A stretch of 64,000 bases of DNA from Vibrio penaeicida (GTDB lineage Bacteria; Pseudomonadota; Gammaproteobacteria; Enterobacterales; Vibrionaceae), in assembly GCF_019977755.1 (NCBI RefSeq), contig NZ_AP025144.1, forward strand, positions 2,542,001 to 2,606,000. Reading direction: 5' to 3'. The notes beneath the pieces were generated by a model. The model saw nothing but the letters and a program-made list of their open reading frames with translations, was not told the origin of the DNA and did not search any database. This document shows positions 54,411-64,000 of the stretch, piece by piece. The position numbers and the translations under genes are program-made. The first letter of the stretch is position 1. Each line of letters begins with the position of its first letter.

Positions 54411-54913
54411 AATTAGCCAAAATTGGCATTGTGGGTTTTATCGCATTTTTGCTGGCTTTTTCCGTCGCCTACTACGAAAAAACCAAAAAGCCTTTCTATC
54501 AGCCAGACCCTTTACCATCAAGTGAAGTTCAGCGCTTAACGGACAAGGCTTACGTCGATTACGCTCGAATCAAAGCTACAATTCCAGGCATTAAAGTGAC
54601 GTCGGGTTATCTGAACATCACAAACAAAGGTGCAGATACAATTCGCTTTACGCACGTCGAGACCGATGCTGCGAAACATACTGAATTCCACCGTATGTTC
54701 TTACGCGACAGCCGAATGGCAATGCGAAAAATAGAGGTGATTGAAGTCAAACCTAACGAGACTTTCAAGTTAGAGCCCAACGGATATCACTTAATGCTAA
54801 TGGGATTAACTCAGCGTTTTAAAGCGGGTGAAACCATAAAAGTCACATTGATACGCGATAACGGAGAGCGCTATACTCTCGACTTTCCTGTTATGTCTGT
54901 CAAAGCAAAATAG
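54407..54913 (+). CDS. PCuAC-family periplasmic copper chaperone
   Basis: 168 residues with an N-terminal anchor (IGIVGFIAFLLAFSVAYY) and the PCuAC fold. Copper ligands of the H-M...M...H-x-M type are visible in EFHRMFLRDSRMAMRK and NGYHLMLMGL. It is thought to pass Cu(I) to Sco or oxidase subunits. It overlaps the Sco gene by four bases, so the whole set cyoABCDE-sco-pcuAC is one transcript. Confidence 0.9.
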   Translation: MKLAKIGIVGFIAFLLAFSVAYYEKTKKPFYQPDPLPSSEVQRLTDKAYVDYARIKATIPGIKVTSGYLNITNKGADTIRFTHVETDAAKHTEFHRMFLRDSRMAMRKIEVIEVKPNETFKLEPNGYHLMLMGLTQRFKAGETIKVTLIRDNGERYTLDFPVMSVKAK

Positions 54914-54946
54914 TTTGAAAATACATCTGAATACCAAGGAGCATGC

Positions 54947-55450
54947 ATGAAACCTACGTTAGTTCTGCTTTCTGGCTCTCTCGTGTTTTCCCCTGCTCTC
55001 GTTGCAGAGGAAACACCTGTGACGACATCAATGGACATCATTGCGACCGAGCAAGCTCTACCATGTGCAGAAGAATTGCGAGAACTCGCACGCTCCAGCT
55101 TAAAAAAGAACCCACACCGTATGCTCGCTTACAAAAGCGACTCTAACGATATACATTTGTTCAACGCTTTAGCCGTGACCAACTACCGCGATAGAGACAG
55201 CCACGTGACATTCCATGGTATAAAAAATGCCAATGGAACCTGTGACACCTCGGTAACCGAAAGCTACGTATTGCAAACACCTTGTGCAGACGCGCGCCAC
55301 GAAGCATTTAGTAAGTGGGACTTCCAAGGAAAACTCACCGATAGAACCATGGTCCTCAGCAGCAAACGCATTGCGGGAAAACAAGCGTTTCTCACCGACC
55401 AATTTACAACTCTATGCTTAGTCACCACTCGACAACTCGTTAAAAACTAA
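54947..55450 (+). CDS. Small exported protein of unknown function
   Basis: 167 residues with a signal peptide (LVLLSGSLVFSPALVA, cleavage before EETPV). Four Cys (ALPCAEEL, GTCDTS, TPCADA, TLCLV) suggest two disulfides. I recognise no family. AAGGAG precedes the ATG 33 bases after the PCuAC gene, so it may be the last gene of the cyo operon. Confidence 0.75.
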   Translation: MKPTLVLLSGSLVFSPALVAEETPVTTSMDIIATEQALPCAEELRELARSSLKKNPHRMLAYKSDSNDIHLFNALAVTNYRDRDSHVTFHGIKNANGTCDTSVTESYVLQTPCADARHEAFSKWDFQGKLTDRTMVLSSKRIAGKQAFLTDQFTTLCLVTTRQLVKN

Positions 55451-55702
55451 CGGTTAAAGTTAAGTAAATCCAGCTGCTCAATACAGATTTATCTATAGAG
55501 CAGCGTAAAGTTTCCTCCCTGAGCTACTTAACGCCTCCAATTTAGACAGCAAAGCCCCACTACTCTATTCAGCGTGAGTTTACTGAGTATTATTTATTCG
55601 CCTTTGAGCTTATAAATAAACTACACTCTTATCTATAACTAATAATTAGGGCGAGCCCAAATCAACCTCATTGGACCTATACATTGAAACATGGAAAGGG
55701 CA

Positions 55703-57730
55703 ATGCGACATCCTCTCACTATTTTTCTATCTCTATCACTGACCGGTTGTTATACCGATGGACACTGTACTCTAGTCCCAAGGACGGATAACGGTAAAAT
55801 AGAAATAGTATGCTCAGCTATTGAAGATATTACGCAAGATACCCCAACCACATCCGATGAAAATGATACAGATCCCCCAAAAAATGACGTGCCTCCAACA
55901 CCGGAGGACTCCGAAAGCACTCCCCCACAACCAGAACTTGTGGAGCCTAACCCGGAATTAGAGCCTGAACCTGAGCCAGATCCCGAACCTGAGCCAGAAC
56001 CCCAACCTGAACCCGAGCCTGAACCTGAACCCGAGCCAGAACCCGAGCCCGAACCTGAGCCAGAACCCGAACCTGAACCCGAACCTGAGCCAGAACCTGA
56101 ACCTGAACCTGAACCTGAACCTGAGCCAGAACCCGAGCCCGAACCTGAGCCTGAACCTGAACACGAGCCTGAGCCTGAGCCTGAGCCTGAGCCATCACTG
56201 TCAGAGATTTCTGAGATATCAATTTCTGGGGACATGGTGCCGGATTCGACCATAATTCCAACGATTAGCTGTACTGAATGTGCAGGAACGACATTCTATC
56301 GGTGGCTTATTGATGATGTAGAAGTGAGTACAAGCCCGCAGTATCTATTCACTCTATCTGATTTTGAAAAAACGCTAACCCTTGAGGTTAAAGTAACAGA
56401 TTCTAATGGAACAATTTCTGATACGAGCTTTGCGAAGTTCAAGCGAACACATGTAAATAGTATTACCACTAACCCTTTTGCTTATGCCGCACTTATGAAT
56501 GACAAGAGTGTAGTAACTTGGGGGATTACAAATAATGGAGGAAACTCGATCTCTGTCGCGTCTCAGTTAACCGATATAGATTCGATAGTCGCTGGCTACA
56601 GCTCTTTTGCTGCGATAAAAACCGATGGAAGTGTAGTAACCTGGGGGCTGGCATCCAGTGGAGGCGATTCTAGTTCAGTCAAAGATGACCTCATTAACGT
56701 AACGGCGATCACTTCAAACAACCATGCCTTTGCTGCATTAAAATCCGATGGAACGGTCGTAACCTGGGGGAACAGCTCACGAGGTGGTGACAGCAGTGCC
56801 GTCCAATTGAATTTAACCAATGTAATAGAAATTGTTAGCACAGAGTTTGCGTTCGCTGCGAGAAAATCTGATGGAACAGTTGTCGTGTGGGGTGATCCGC
56901 TGCGAGGCGGTGATTTAGAGGGCTTATCTCTTTCTAACATCGATCGTGTCATCGGTGGAAAATATGCTTTTGCCGCGGTAGACCAGTCAAATACGGTTTA
57001 TTTTTGGGGGCTTGACGCTGCCGGAGGTTTACCGATTTCTGCAATTCCAAATTATGCAGCATCAGGCGTCTCAACTGTCATCAGTAATGACCTTTCTTTC
57101 GCCATGATCAAGACTAACAACGAGCTGACAGCACATGGCTTTAATAACTATGGTGGCGATATGGGTACACTCGCCAATCGCGTAACAAATACTTCCTCTG
57201 TTTACGGCTCAAGGTATGGGTTCGCTGCATTGTTGGAAGATGGCTCCGTCGTCGGTTGGGGGTCAATCGATGGCGTTCTATATGGCACGGCAACGAAACC
57301 CAATTTTTACACCCCGACGGTTACCAGTATCTCAACGATTACAATAACACGAGATGCGTTTGCTGCTCTCGAAACCAACGGTACGGTTGTGACATGGGGA
57401 GATGCCGATGATGGTGGTGATAGCACATCCGTTGCGGCAGAATTGGTCAACGTTTCATCAATACATTCCGCTCGAAGTGCATTTGTAGCATTAAAAGAGG
57501 ACGGCAGTGTTGTCACTTGGGGAGATACTAGTAGAGGTGGTGATAGCTCGTTGAATTTGACGGGCACTCTGGAAGATATCGAAAGCATATATAGCTCTCT
57601 TTACGCCTTCTCAGTCATCACAGAGCAAAAAGACATAGTCACGTGGGGGCTACTTTCCCACTCAGATATCAGTTCAGTGATGAGCAGTCTTGAACCCAAA
57701 GTGGAACGAATAGAAACGTCATACGATTAG
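55703..57730 (+). CDS. Lipoprotein with Glu-Pro stalk and RCC1-like repeats
   Basis: 675 residues from ATG 55703 (alternative ATG 55691). The signal peptide ends in a lipobox (LSLTGC), so the protein is lipid-anchored. An acidic, Pro-rich linker follows, then a ~80-residue (EP)n stalk, then a small Ig-like domain, and about ten repeats of ~47 residues built on [15 protein letters not shown]...GGDSS, as in RCC1/BLIP-II propellers. The stalk would hold the propeller away from the membrane. It is probably surface-exposed and adhesive or regulatory. The EP array varies readily in other proteins and may differ between strains. Confidence 0.88.
   Translation: MRHPLTIFLSLSLTGCYTDGHCTLVPRTDNGKIEIVCSAIEDITQDTPTTSDENDTDPPKNDVPPTPEDSESTPPQPELVEPNPELEPEPEPDPEPEPEPQPEPEPEPEPEPEPEPEPEPEPEPEPEPEPEPEPEPEPEPEPEPEPEPEPEPEHEPEPEPEPEPSLSEISEISISGDMVPDSTIIPTISCTECAGTTFYRWLIDDVEVSTSPQYLFTLSDFEKTLTLEVKVTDSNGTISDTSFAKFKRTHVNSITTNPFAYAALMNDKSVVTWGITNNGGNSISVASQLTDIDSIVAGYSSFAAIKTDGSVVTWGLASSGGDSSSVKDDLINVTAITSNNHAFAALKSDGTVVTWGNSSRGGDSSAVQLNLTNVIEIVSTEFAFAARKSDGTVVVWGDPLRGGDLEGLSLSNIDRVIGGKYAFAAVDQSNTVYFWGLDAAGGLPISAIPNYAASGVSTVISNDLSFAMIKTNNELTAHGFNNYGGDMGTLANRVTNTSSVYGSRYGFAALLEDGSVVGWGSIDGVLYGTATKPNFYTPTVTSISTITITRDAFAALETNGTVVTWGDADDGGDSTSVAAELVNVSSIHSARSAFVALKEDGSVVTWGDTSRGGDSSLNLTGTLEDIESIYSSLYAFSVITEQKDIVTWGLLSHSDISSVMSSLEPKVERIETSYD
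55961..56193 (+). repeat. Degenerate hexanucleotide array encoding (Glu-Pro)n
   Basis: About 230 bases made of GAGCCT, GAACCT, GAGCCA and GAACCC hexamers, coding an almost pure Glu-Pro stretch with rare Asp, Gln and His. Its complement and other frames also stay open, producing false reading frames on the opposite strand. Confidence 0.95.
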
Positions 57731-58935
57731 CTCCATCGTAAATATTTTCAATATGCAATATGAGTACACTCAAATAGTTGTACGAAATCATTTATTTAGA
57801 CAATTCTAATTAGTCAAAAATCTCCATTCGTATTTAAACATAATAAATAGAAAAACTGCCTACCAAAAAAATAAGACCCTGATTTAAAACAAACCAACAC
57901 CTTTACCATGAAATTTATTATTTAGCACCAGATTCAAATTGTAGGGTTTTAGGTTCACCTGACTAAAATAAGGTAAGAAAACCAAAAACATATTAAACTG
58001 TTGTTTTTAAATGAAAAAATATCAGACATCGCAAGAAAACCGTCCAACAAGGTCAATATCCCACAAAACTTCAAGATTTAGCTGTATTGAAGAAGATATT
58101 ATTGAAGCTGATAATACTTGGGTTGGGAACATTCCCTATTAGAATGACAGTCCCCTACTTTCCCTTCAACATCTTAATCAATCTGGGTTTATACCCAACC
58201 CAAAGCCAGAACTCTGTTTCTGGCTTTTTAACGTGATGTAAGTAAAGAATAACCAGCCACGCTTGAGCTTTAAGAAAAATTTGATGGCTATAATCTTTAA
58301 TGATTTCTTCGGATGTCAGTGGAAACCAAATTTGATCCCTCTTTCTTAAGGTTTGTTCTTATAAACAACGAGCAAGATATTCGCCTATTCCACCTCGGAA
58401 AGATTAAACAATTAATCCAAACTGGTTAACAATTGGAATCCAAATACGCATCCCCTAGCGCTAAAAAAGCCAATTGTGATGTCCGAACAGAATAGTTGGC
58501 TTTTTCATGGTGCTCAAAAGGCAATCCATTTTTCACAAACCACAGACCAATTTCGAATAATAATCGTACAAATAACAGAAAGTTGCCCTCCGTTTCTTTT
58601 ATTAACAACTAATGAGAAAATGAAGATTATTAACTTATGGCTCTGCCTACATATGTTATCAATGCGTTATGTATCTCGTACAATGCCAACCTCTAATTTC
58701 GCTGTATATTTAGTCTCAGCTTTCAGCTACACTTCTCCGCTTTGCCGAAATGCTTGAATAACAAAGTCGCTCAAGTAACTCTCCATTCTCATGGTTCTTG
58801 AGCTACTGCATGTCCGACATTAAGCTCAATCAGAAAACTTAATATTGTGTATTCATTACAACGGTAGACACATAGAAAACACAAAGATTTATACCGACAA
58901 ATTGGAAACCGAAGCGAAACTTCAATCAAAAAAAT
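57731..58935. other. Long non-coding region before the pel genes
   Basis: About 1,200 AT-rich bases. Plus-strand frame 58011-58142 (43 codons, no ribosome binding site) and minus frame 58426-58608 are unsupported. A structured region lies at 58117-58229. A weak hairpin (GCCAA...TTGGC with T run) lies around 58467-58503. The promoter for the pel operon is expected in the last ~200 bases, but no clear site was seen. Confidence 0.6.
58117..58229 (+). ncRNA. Candidate structured RNA with terminator
   Basis: CTTGGGTTGGG (58117-58127) can pair with CCCAACCCAAAG (58194-58205), enclosing small hairpins GGGAA/TTCCC and GGGT/ACCC. Directly overlapping is a terminator, AAAGCCAGAA/TTCTGGCTTT with a six-base loop and T run. 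The long-range stem and the terminator compete over bases 58202-58205. No known RNA family is recognised. Confidence 0.35.
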
Positions 58936-59733
58936 ATGACTAACAGCACCTACTACCCACCTTTATCATCACTCTTATTCTTGATGTTTTGCTTAGCTTA
59001 CGCGCAAGGGTTTTACACGCTTGTAGAAAGCTCTGTATGGGTAGGTTTTTTCCTTACGCTCGCTCTGCCAGCTCTATTTTGGTCATTTGTAAAACCCGTT
59101 GATAATGCACGTGAACTCAAACGTATTTTTTTGCTAGAAACCAGCTTTAACCTACTCTGCTTTTTGCTATTAACAGGCATCATTGGTTTAGGCAGCTTCG
59201 ACATTGGTATGAAAGCATTCATCATTGCCCACACCGTAGGCTTCCTGTACGTACAATGGAAAAAACAGGCACATTCTTCGTTCTTCCTGTCGGCATACCT
59301 CGCGATATCCATATACCTTTGGCTTGTTAGCGGAAAAGAAACATACCTAAATGAAAATGGATCTATCATACTTTTCGGCACCAGCGTGCCTTGGCAGCTC
59401 ATCGTGCTCTATTGCGCATGGGTACTGCAAATGTTGCTAGTGGAATATAAGTGGGTGCTCCCTAAGCTCACCTTACTGATCACCCAAACAGCTTCTATTG
59501 CTGTCGCCATTTACGCAGATGACTTCTTTCACGCACGAATTGTCACATCCAGCCACTTAATGTTCTTAAGTTTATGTTTTCACATGAAAGACAGAGGTTG
59601 GGGAGGGCGCAACTTTATGGTGGCACCCGCGTTAACGCAACACATCATAAAACCTGATGTTCAATACGGTATTACGGCAGTACTCGTTGTTATTTCAGCG
59701 TGCACATCATTCAGTTTGTTTTTCTGGCGTTGA
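58936..59733 (+). CDS. Polytopic membrane protein upstream of pelA
   Basis: 265 residues with about seven to eight hydrophobic helices and no known motif. A charged loop HMKDRGWGGRNF lies near residue 220. It has no clear ribosome binding site. It precedes pelA by 190 bases on the same strand. It is not one of the Pseudomonas PelA-G proteins that I can recognise. My inference is a Pel-associated or independent membrane protein of unknown function. Confidence 0.75.
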   Translation: MTNSTYYPPLSSLLFLMFCLAYAQGFYTLVESSVWVGFFLTLALPALFWSFVKPVDNARELKRIFLLETSFNLLCFLLLTGIIGLGSFDIGMKAFIIAHTVGFLYVQWKKQAHSSFFLSAYLAISIYLWLVSGKETYLNENGSIILFGTSVPWQLIVLYCAWVLQMLLVEYKWVLPKLTLLITQTASIAVAIYADDFFHARIVTSSHLMFLSLCFHMKDRGWGGRNFMVAPALTQHIIKPDVQYGITAVLVVISACTSFSLFFWR

Positions 59734-59923
59734 TATAATCTCTAAAAGCATTTGAGGCAGTGATGTGCTCGCCTCGCTATCACAGATAAACGTGCATTTC
59801 TTAAATTTTCCATAAACTTACACCAACGTACTTTGTACTTTATTTCCTCAAAAACTTTGCATCTACCGCCTGCTGTAACTACATTTTTACTATAACCAAT
59901 ATAAAAATTGATGCGTATTTATT

Positions 59924-62704
59924 ATGCCTACTCTGAGAATATGGATTTTTCTCATAAGTTTGTTGCCTATTTCTGTTTTTGCTGCAAAAGGTCCTGAATT
60001 TGCTGCTAAAGAAAGTGAATCTATCGCCTTCTATTATGGGGCGATAGATTCTGTCAGAGAGCTCATTAATTATGACCGTGTTGTCGTCACACCCACACTA
60101 ATCTCAGATCGGAACATTAAAGCCTTGCACAAAGCCAACACTCGCGTTTTTGCATATTTGAGTGTCGGAGAGCTAAGCGGTCAAACCATACCTAAATCTT
60201 TGATACGTTCAGTTAAAACAAAGAACAAAAACTGGAACAGTCATGTCATGGACTTGTCATCCAAACCGTGGCAACACCACATACTCTTAGAGGCTGAGAA
60301 TTACAGTAAACGGGGGTTTGACGGTATATTTCTTGACACACTAGACAGTTACTTTTTATTCGCGCATACAGAAACGCAAAAAACACATCAACAAGCCGCC
60401 CTTATCGACATCATTCGCTCATTAGCACAAACCTCCGACTCACCAGAAATATTAGTTAACCGAGGCTTTGAGGTACTGCCTAGCGTGGCATCAAAAATTG
60501 CTGGCGTCGTCGCAGAGTCTCTTTATTACGGGTACAAGCCAACCAATCAACAATACGTAAAAATGAGCTCTTCTGACTCCAATTGGTTAAGCAAAAAACT
60601 CAAACCCATAAAAAATTCGGGATTAGAGGTCATAGTGATCGACTATCTCCCAGCAAGCCAGAGAGAAGAACAGCGAAACGCCGCAAAAAAACTGATCAGG
60701 GAAGGCTATACACCTTACATCAGTGACGGAATGCTTTATCAATTCGGCATAAGTACAATAGAGCCCATTCCAAAGCGTGTGCTTGGGGTATATGACAGCA
60801 GCTTTGAAACCTATACGCTGTCCCGATGCCATCGGATGTTCTCGATGCCAATTGAGTACAATGGATATGTACCGGAATGTATGGATGTCAACCAGCCTCA
60901 ATTCGCTGATCTTGATTTAACCCGTTATGCAGCCATCTTTTTTTGGCTTGAACAAGAAACTTACACCAACACACCGCTACTCACCGACTGGATAAGAAGT
61001 GCACTTAACCGTATTCCTATTTTATTCATCAAAACGCTGCCTCAGGATCAAGATCTTCTGAGCAAGATGGGGGTAAAACTAGATGGATTTCTATCAGGTA
61101 AATTGGACATATCTCGCGGTAATGAATGGCTTTCAAACCACTACCCTTTACCTCTCAGTGAGTTTGAGCGCTACCCAAAATGGCAGCCCACTGATAAAGA
61201 CATCACACCTTTAATTCAAATCAAAGATTCAACCGGTCGCTCTTCTACATTGATGTTTAAAGCCAAGTGGGGCGGAGCTTCACTTAGTCCATTACCTGTC
61301 TTAAACCTCGCAAATCAGAGAGAAACTTGGCTCATAGACCCATTTCAAATGATTGGAAAACTGCTTAATCTTCCCGATATTCCCATCGCAGACGTCACCA
61401 CAAATTCTGGGCGACGGATTTTGACGAGCCACGTAGATGGTGATGGCTTCCCGTCAGTAAGTTGGTTTCCGAAAAAGCAGTATACCGCCGAGACGCTATA
61501 CCAAAAGGTGTTCAAACCATTTAAATTGCCTCAAACCATTTCTATCATTCAAGGCGAGATATCCAAAGAGGGCATTTACCCCTCTAAAAGTGCCGAATTA
61601 GAAGTCATAGCAAAAAAAATATTTGCCTTACCCAACGTTGAGATTGCCTCTCATACCTTTAGCCACCCATTCTTTTGGGATAAAAGACAAACCGTTAAAG
61701 AGAAAATATATGGAGATAACCTTCCTATTGAAGGCTACAAATTAGATTTTCACAAAGAAATCAAAGGTAGTGCCGACTATATAAATCAACGTCTAGCCCC
61801 AAAAGGCAAACAGACCAAACTCATACTGTGGTCAGGCGTTGCAAACCCGACAGAAAGTGTACTTAGGATTGCGGAAGACGCAAACCTACTCAACGTAAAT
61901 GGTGGAAATACATTTCTAGTCAATGGCGGAGGGAAATTTGCGCCTATATCACCCACCATTGCTTGGTATACAAGCGCAGTACAAGTCTATGCTCCCGTTC
62001 TAAATGAAAATATGTACACCAACCTATGGACCGAACATTTTGATGGGTATCAACGTGTTTTAGAGACGTTCAAACTAACAGGCGAGCCGCGCCGCATAAA
62101 AAGTGTCAGTATTTACTATCATATGTATTCCGGTGCGTACCCTGCCTCCTTAAAGGTGATCATTAACCTACACGAATGGGCAAAAAAACAAACGTTAATT
62201 CCTCTTTATCTGAGTGATTACGCCCAACAAGCACAGTCCTTGTACGAAACAGGTATAGCCAAAACATTGGATGGAGATTGGCTCGTTAGCAGTACAGGGA
62301 TCCGAAGTGTACGATTTAACGACACAAGCTTTACACCCGATATACAACTCAGCCAATTGGCAGGATGGAATCAAGGACCAGACGGTAACTACTTCATTCT
62401 CACGTCACCAAAAACAAGATTTATCGAAAGAGTGCAAAAGAAAAACCAAACAAGACTCGTTCATTCAAATGGAAAAATCCTTAAATGGGAAACAGCAAAA
62501 TGTACGAAAGGTAACTGCGCAGAGTCTTATAAAGTGTATTGGGAAATTGAAAGCTACGTGCCTTTAGAAATGGTCATTGCTAATGCTGCACAATGTAAGT
62601 TGCAAACTGCACTGCCTTTTGAAACTCAAACTATCAAAAAGAATCACACCAAATATTTAATGAAAACGTCTGGCTACGTGAGTGGGTCTCTTACTTGCCC
62701 CTAA
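59924..62704 (+). CDS. pelA: PelA: Pel polysaccharide hydrolase/deacetylase
   Basis: 926 residues (P. aeruginosa PelA has 948). The signal peptide ends at SVFA. The N-terminal GH166-like hydrolase domain (about 25-275) includes VVVTPTLISDRN, RGFDGIFLDTLDSYF and the probable catalytic Glu in VVAESLYYGY. A middle domain follows (VLGVYDSSFE). The C-terminal deacetylase has the metal Asp in TSHVDGDGFPS and the H-x3-H pair in ASHTFSHPFFW. PelA trims and deacetylates the GalNAc-rich Pel polymer during export, needed for Pel biofilm. It is followed 33 bases later by pelB. Confidence 0.93.
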   Translation: MPTLRIWIFLISLLPISVFAAKGPEFAAKESESIAFYYGAIDSVRELINYDRVVVTPTLISDRNIKALHKANTRVFAYLSVGELSGQTIPKSLIRSVKTKNKNWNSHVMDLSSKPWQHHILLEAENYSKRGFDGIFLDTLDSYFLFAHTETQKTHQQAALIDIIRSLAQTSDSPEILVNRGFEVLPSVASKIAGVVAESLYYGYKPTNQQYVKMSSSDSNWLSKKLKPIKNSGLEVIVIDYLPASQREEQRNAAKKLIREGYTPYISDGMLYQFGISTIEPIPKRVLGVYDSSFETYTLSRCHRMFSMPIEYNGYVPECMDVNQPQFADLDLTRYAAIFFWLEQETYTNTPLLTDWIRSALNRIPILFIKTLPQDQDLLSKMGVKLDGFLSGKLDISRGNEWLSNHYPLPLSEFERYPKWQPTDKDITPLIQIKDSTGRSSTLMFKAKWGGASLSPLPVLNLANQRETWLIDPFQMIGKLLNLPDIPIADVTTNSGRRILTSHVDGDGFPSVSWFPKKQYTAETLYQKVFKPFKLPQTISIIQGEISKEGIYPSKSAELEVIAKKIFALPNVEIASHTFSHPFFWDKRQTVKEKIYGDNLPIEGYKLDFHKEIKGSADYINQRLAPKGKQTKLILWSGVANPTESVLRIAEDANLLNVNGGNTFLVNGGGKFAPISPTIAWYTSAVQVYAPVLNENMYTNLWTEHFDGYQRVLETFKLTGEPRRIKSVSIYYHMYSGAYPASLKVIINLHEWAKKQTLIPLYLSDYAQQAQSLYETGIAKTLDGDWLVSSTGIRSVRFNDTSFTPDIQLSQLAGWNQGPDGNYFILTSPKTRFIERVQKKNQTRLVHSNGKILKWETAKCTKGNCAESYKVYWEIESYVPLEMVIANAAQCKLQTALPFETQTIKKNHTKYLMKTSGYVSGSLTCP

Positions 62705-62737
62705 ATATGAACGCTAAAAGACTCAGGAGCGCAGTGT

Positions 62738-64000
62738 ATGTGCAGCCAAAAGAAGACCGTTCGATATGATATTGATCATGAAGGTAATCTGTTCATCACC
62801 AAAACAACACTGGTTGCTTTGGTGGTTTGCGCGACGTTAGCGCTGTGGATCGTTACCCCTGATGAAAAAAATCTTACCGAACAATTGTCTCGCTCTGAAT
62901 CACCAAGCGTTTCACTCGCATTTTTGAAAGAACTTCGTAGCAAAGCCCCTGATAATAGAGACATATCACGGCAGATGATCGCCACGTTAAGCGATAGCGG
63001 GGATTACGAAACTGCAAAAAACTTAGCGAAACCTTTACTGCTCAAAACGGATGGTACGAAAGATTGGGATACCCAAGTTTTGTATCTCGATATTTTACTA
63101 AAGAGCTACCACTTAGAGAAAAGCGATCAGGAAACAAAAGCCGAAATTCGCGATTTCATCAGCAATTCTATACCAATAAAAAGTCGGGAATACGCGCTCG
63201 CATTCGCCGATGGAGCCCAATCTATAGCACTGCCAAGCCTGAGCTTTGAGATATTGCAACCTCATGCTAAAAGCACGGATCATTACTTCGAACTTATCGA
63301 TTTAGCACTTCAGAGTGCGGATTACCAAAATGCCTTAACCATACAGCGAGACATTTTTGAAGAGACCCCCTCTCTAGAGAATGCCAAACGTCTGCTTGAT
63401 TTGTTCACGTCATCGGGATCTTTCCACGAAGGGGAAACATTTGTAAAAACCTACGAAGGAGAGTTAAAACTTCGCCCTGAATACATACGGTTAACGGTAG
63501 AGTACGCAATATCAGTGGGAAACACGCCACTTGCTATCTCCCAACTTAAAGTGCTGTCAAAGCTTGCTCCTTCCCCTCCCCTGATAAGTATCACTGCTAA
63601 ACTCGCCGTTTCTCAAGGGCGACTTCGAGAAAGTATCTCGTTGCTAGAAACGACCATCGTATCCGACCCTTACCCCGAAGATCTTGCTCAACTGCATACG
63701 CTCTATACGTGGGTAAACGATATTCCAAATGCATTAAAAATGAGCTTAGCGCTGCTCGATCATAACCCCAGTAACCTTCAACTCAGAAACGGTGTTGAAG
63801 AAGCCCGTGCTATGGGAGATTTAGCCAGTGAGAGCGCCTTTTATCAGCGCTTAGTCGAACGAAACAAGCTCGATATAATCGAGTACTCCAATTGGTTGAA
63901 CGCGTCAGAAAAAGCGAGAGGTACCATTTATACCCTGTCACTTTTGAAGCAATTACAAACCTTCAGACCCAACGACATAAACTTGCTCTTCCACGAAGCT
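62738..64000 (+). CDS. pelB: PelB-like outer membrane export protein, truncated at window end
   Basis: The open frame starts at ATG 62738 (AGGAG upstream) and runs past the window edge without a stop: 421 residues are visible. A membrane helix at about residues 20-42 is followed by repeated helical hairpins of tetratricopeptide type (for example YQNALTIQRDIFEETPS and PLAISQLKVLSKLAP). In Pseudomonas, PelB has TPRs that bind PelA and then an outer membrane barrel; the barrel is outside the window. Its place after pelA supports the call. The frame was read directly from the sequence. Confidence 0.85.
   Translation, partial: MCSQKKTVRYDIDHEGNLFITKTTLVALVVCATLALWIVTPDEKNLTEQLSRSESPSVSLAFLKELRSKAPDNRDISRQMIATLSDSGDYETAKNLAKPLLLKTDGTKDWDTQVLYLDILLKSYHLEKSDQETKAEIRDFISNSIPIKSREYALAFADGAQSIALPSLSFEILQPHAKSTDHYFELIDLALQSADYQNALTIQRDIFEETPSLENAKRLLDLFTSSGSFHEGETFVKTYEGELKLRPEYIRLTVEYAISVGNTPLAISQLKVLSKLAPSPPLISITAKLAVSQGRLRESISLLETTIVSDPYPEDLAQLHTLYTWVNDIPNALKMSLALLDHNPSNLQLRNGVEEARAMGDLASESAFYQRLVERNKLDIIEYSNWLNASEKARGTIYTLSLLKQLQTFRPNDINLLFHEA

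Noticed and set aside
55961..56193. Hexanucleotide array as a possible CRISPR or DNA-level repeat
   Set aside because: Units are six bases without spacers and are read as Glu-Pro in the coding frame; it is a protein-coding repeat.
55750..56261. Antisense Ser-Gly-rich and Ala-Gln-rich frames opposite the Glu-Pro array
   Set aside because: These are complements of the hexanucleotide repeat; long open frames here are a by-product of the repeat.
58426..58608. 60-codon minus-strand frame
   Set aside because: No ribosome binding site or family match, and it overlaps a hairpin region.

Overview
The window reads as chromosomal DNA of a marine gammaproteobacterium, most likely Vibrionaceae. Signs of this are E. 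coli-like but diverged gsk, rof and cyo genes, abundant chemotaxis and two-component genes, a FadL porin typical of marine gammaproteobacteria, and short intergenic elements of the ATACCCAAGT/ACTTGGGTAT type that I recall from Vibrio genomes. No rRNA, tRNA, CRISPR array, insertion sequence or phage gene was seen. Species and replicon cannot be fixed from the sequence alone.

Layout. 0.7-8.1 kb is signalling: a GGDEF/EAL protein, a CheV coupling protein, a methyl-accepting chemotaxis protein and an OmpR-type response regulator/histidine kinase pair. 8.3-15.3 kb is purine salvage: rof, inosine-guanosine kinase gsk with a near-perfect PurR box, and a BMP-type nucleoside ABC transporter. 15.5-20.4 kb is a three-gene sensory operon with a periplasmic binding protein, a hybrid kinase and a REC-kinase. 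20.6-25.0 kb is a catabolic module: a frameshifted TAXI binding protein, a beta-keto acid cleavage enzyme, a class III aminotransferase and a divergent LysR regulator.

25.2-34.4 kb is the most unusual part. It is a seven-gene co-directional operon of cytochrome P450, two paralogous proteins of unknown function, a DyP-type peroxidase, a membrane patatin phospholipase, a FadL-type outer membrane channel and a four-helix membrane protein. It is closed by a candidate small RNA and a strong terminator. It looks like a complete uptake, hydrolysis and oxidation system for a lipid or hydrophobic compound, and I know of no description of it.

34.8-47.8 kb is accessory: a glycosyltransferase and flippase, a PhoD-like phosphoesterase, a Tat-exported ferritin-like protein with cytochrome c and an ECF sigma factor, an esterase, two GNAT acetyltransferases, an orphan type II thioesterase facing an orphan polyketide-type acyltransferase, and a LysR regulator. 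After 1.1 kb of non-coding DNA comes cyoABCDE (cytochrome bo-type ubiquinol oxidase and heme O synthase) with Sco and PCuAC copper chaperones (48.9-55.5 kb). A lipoprotein with a Glu-Pro stalk and RCC1-like repeats follows. The window ends in the start of a Pel exopolysaccharide operon (a new membrane protein, pelA and a truncated pelB).

The GGDEF/EAL protein near the left edge and the pel genes at the right edge are both c-di-GMP-linked in known systems, but they are 57 kb apart and no direct link is shown.
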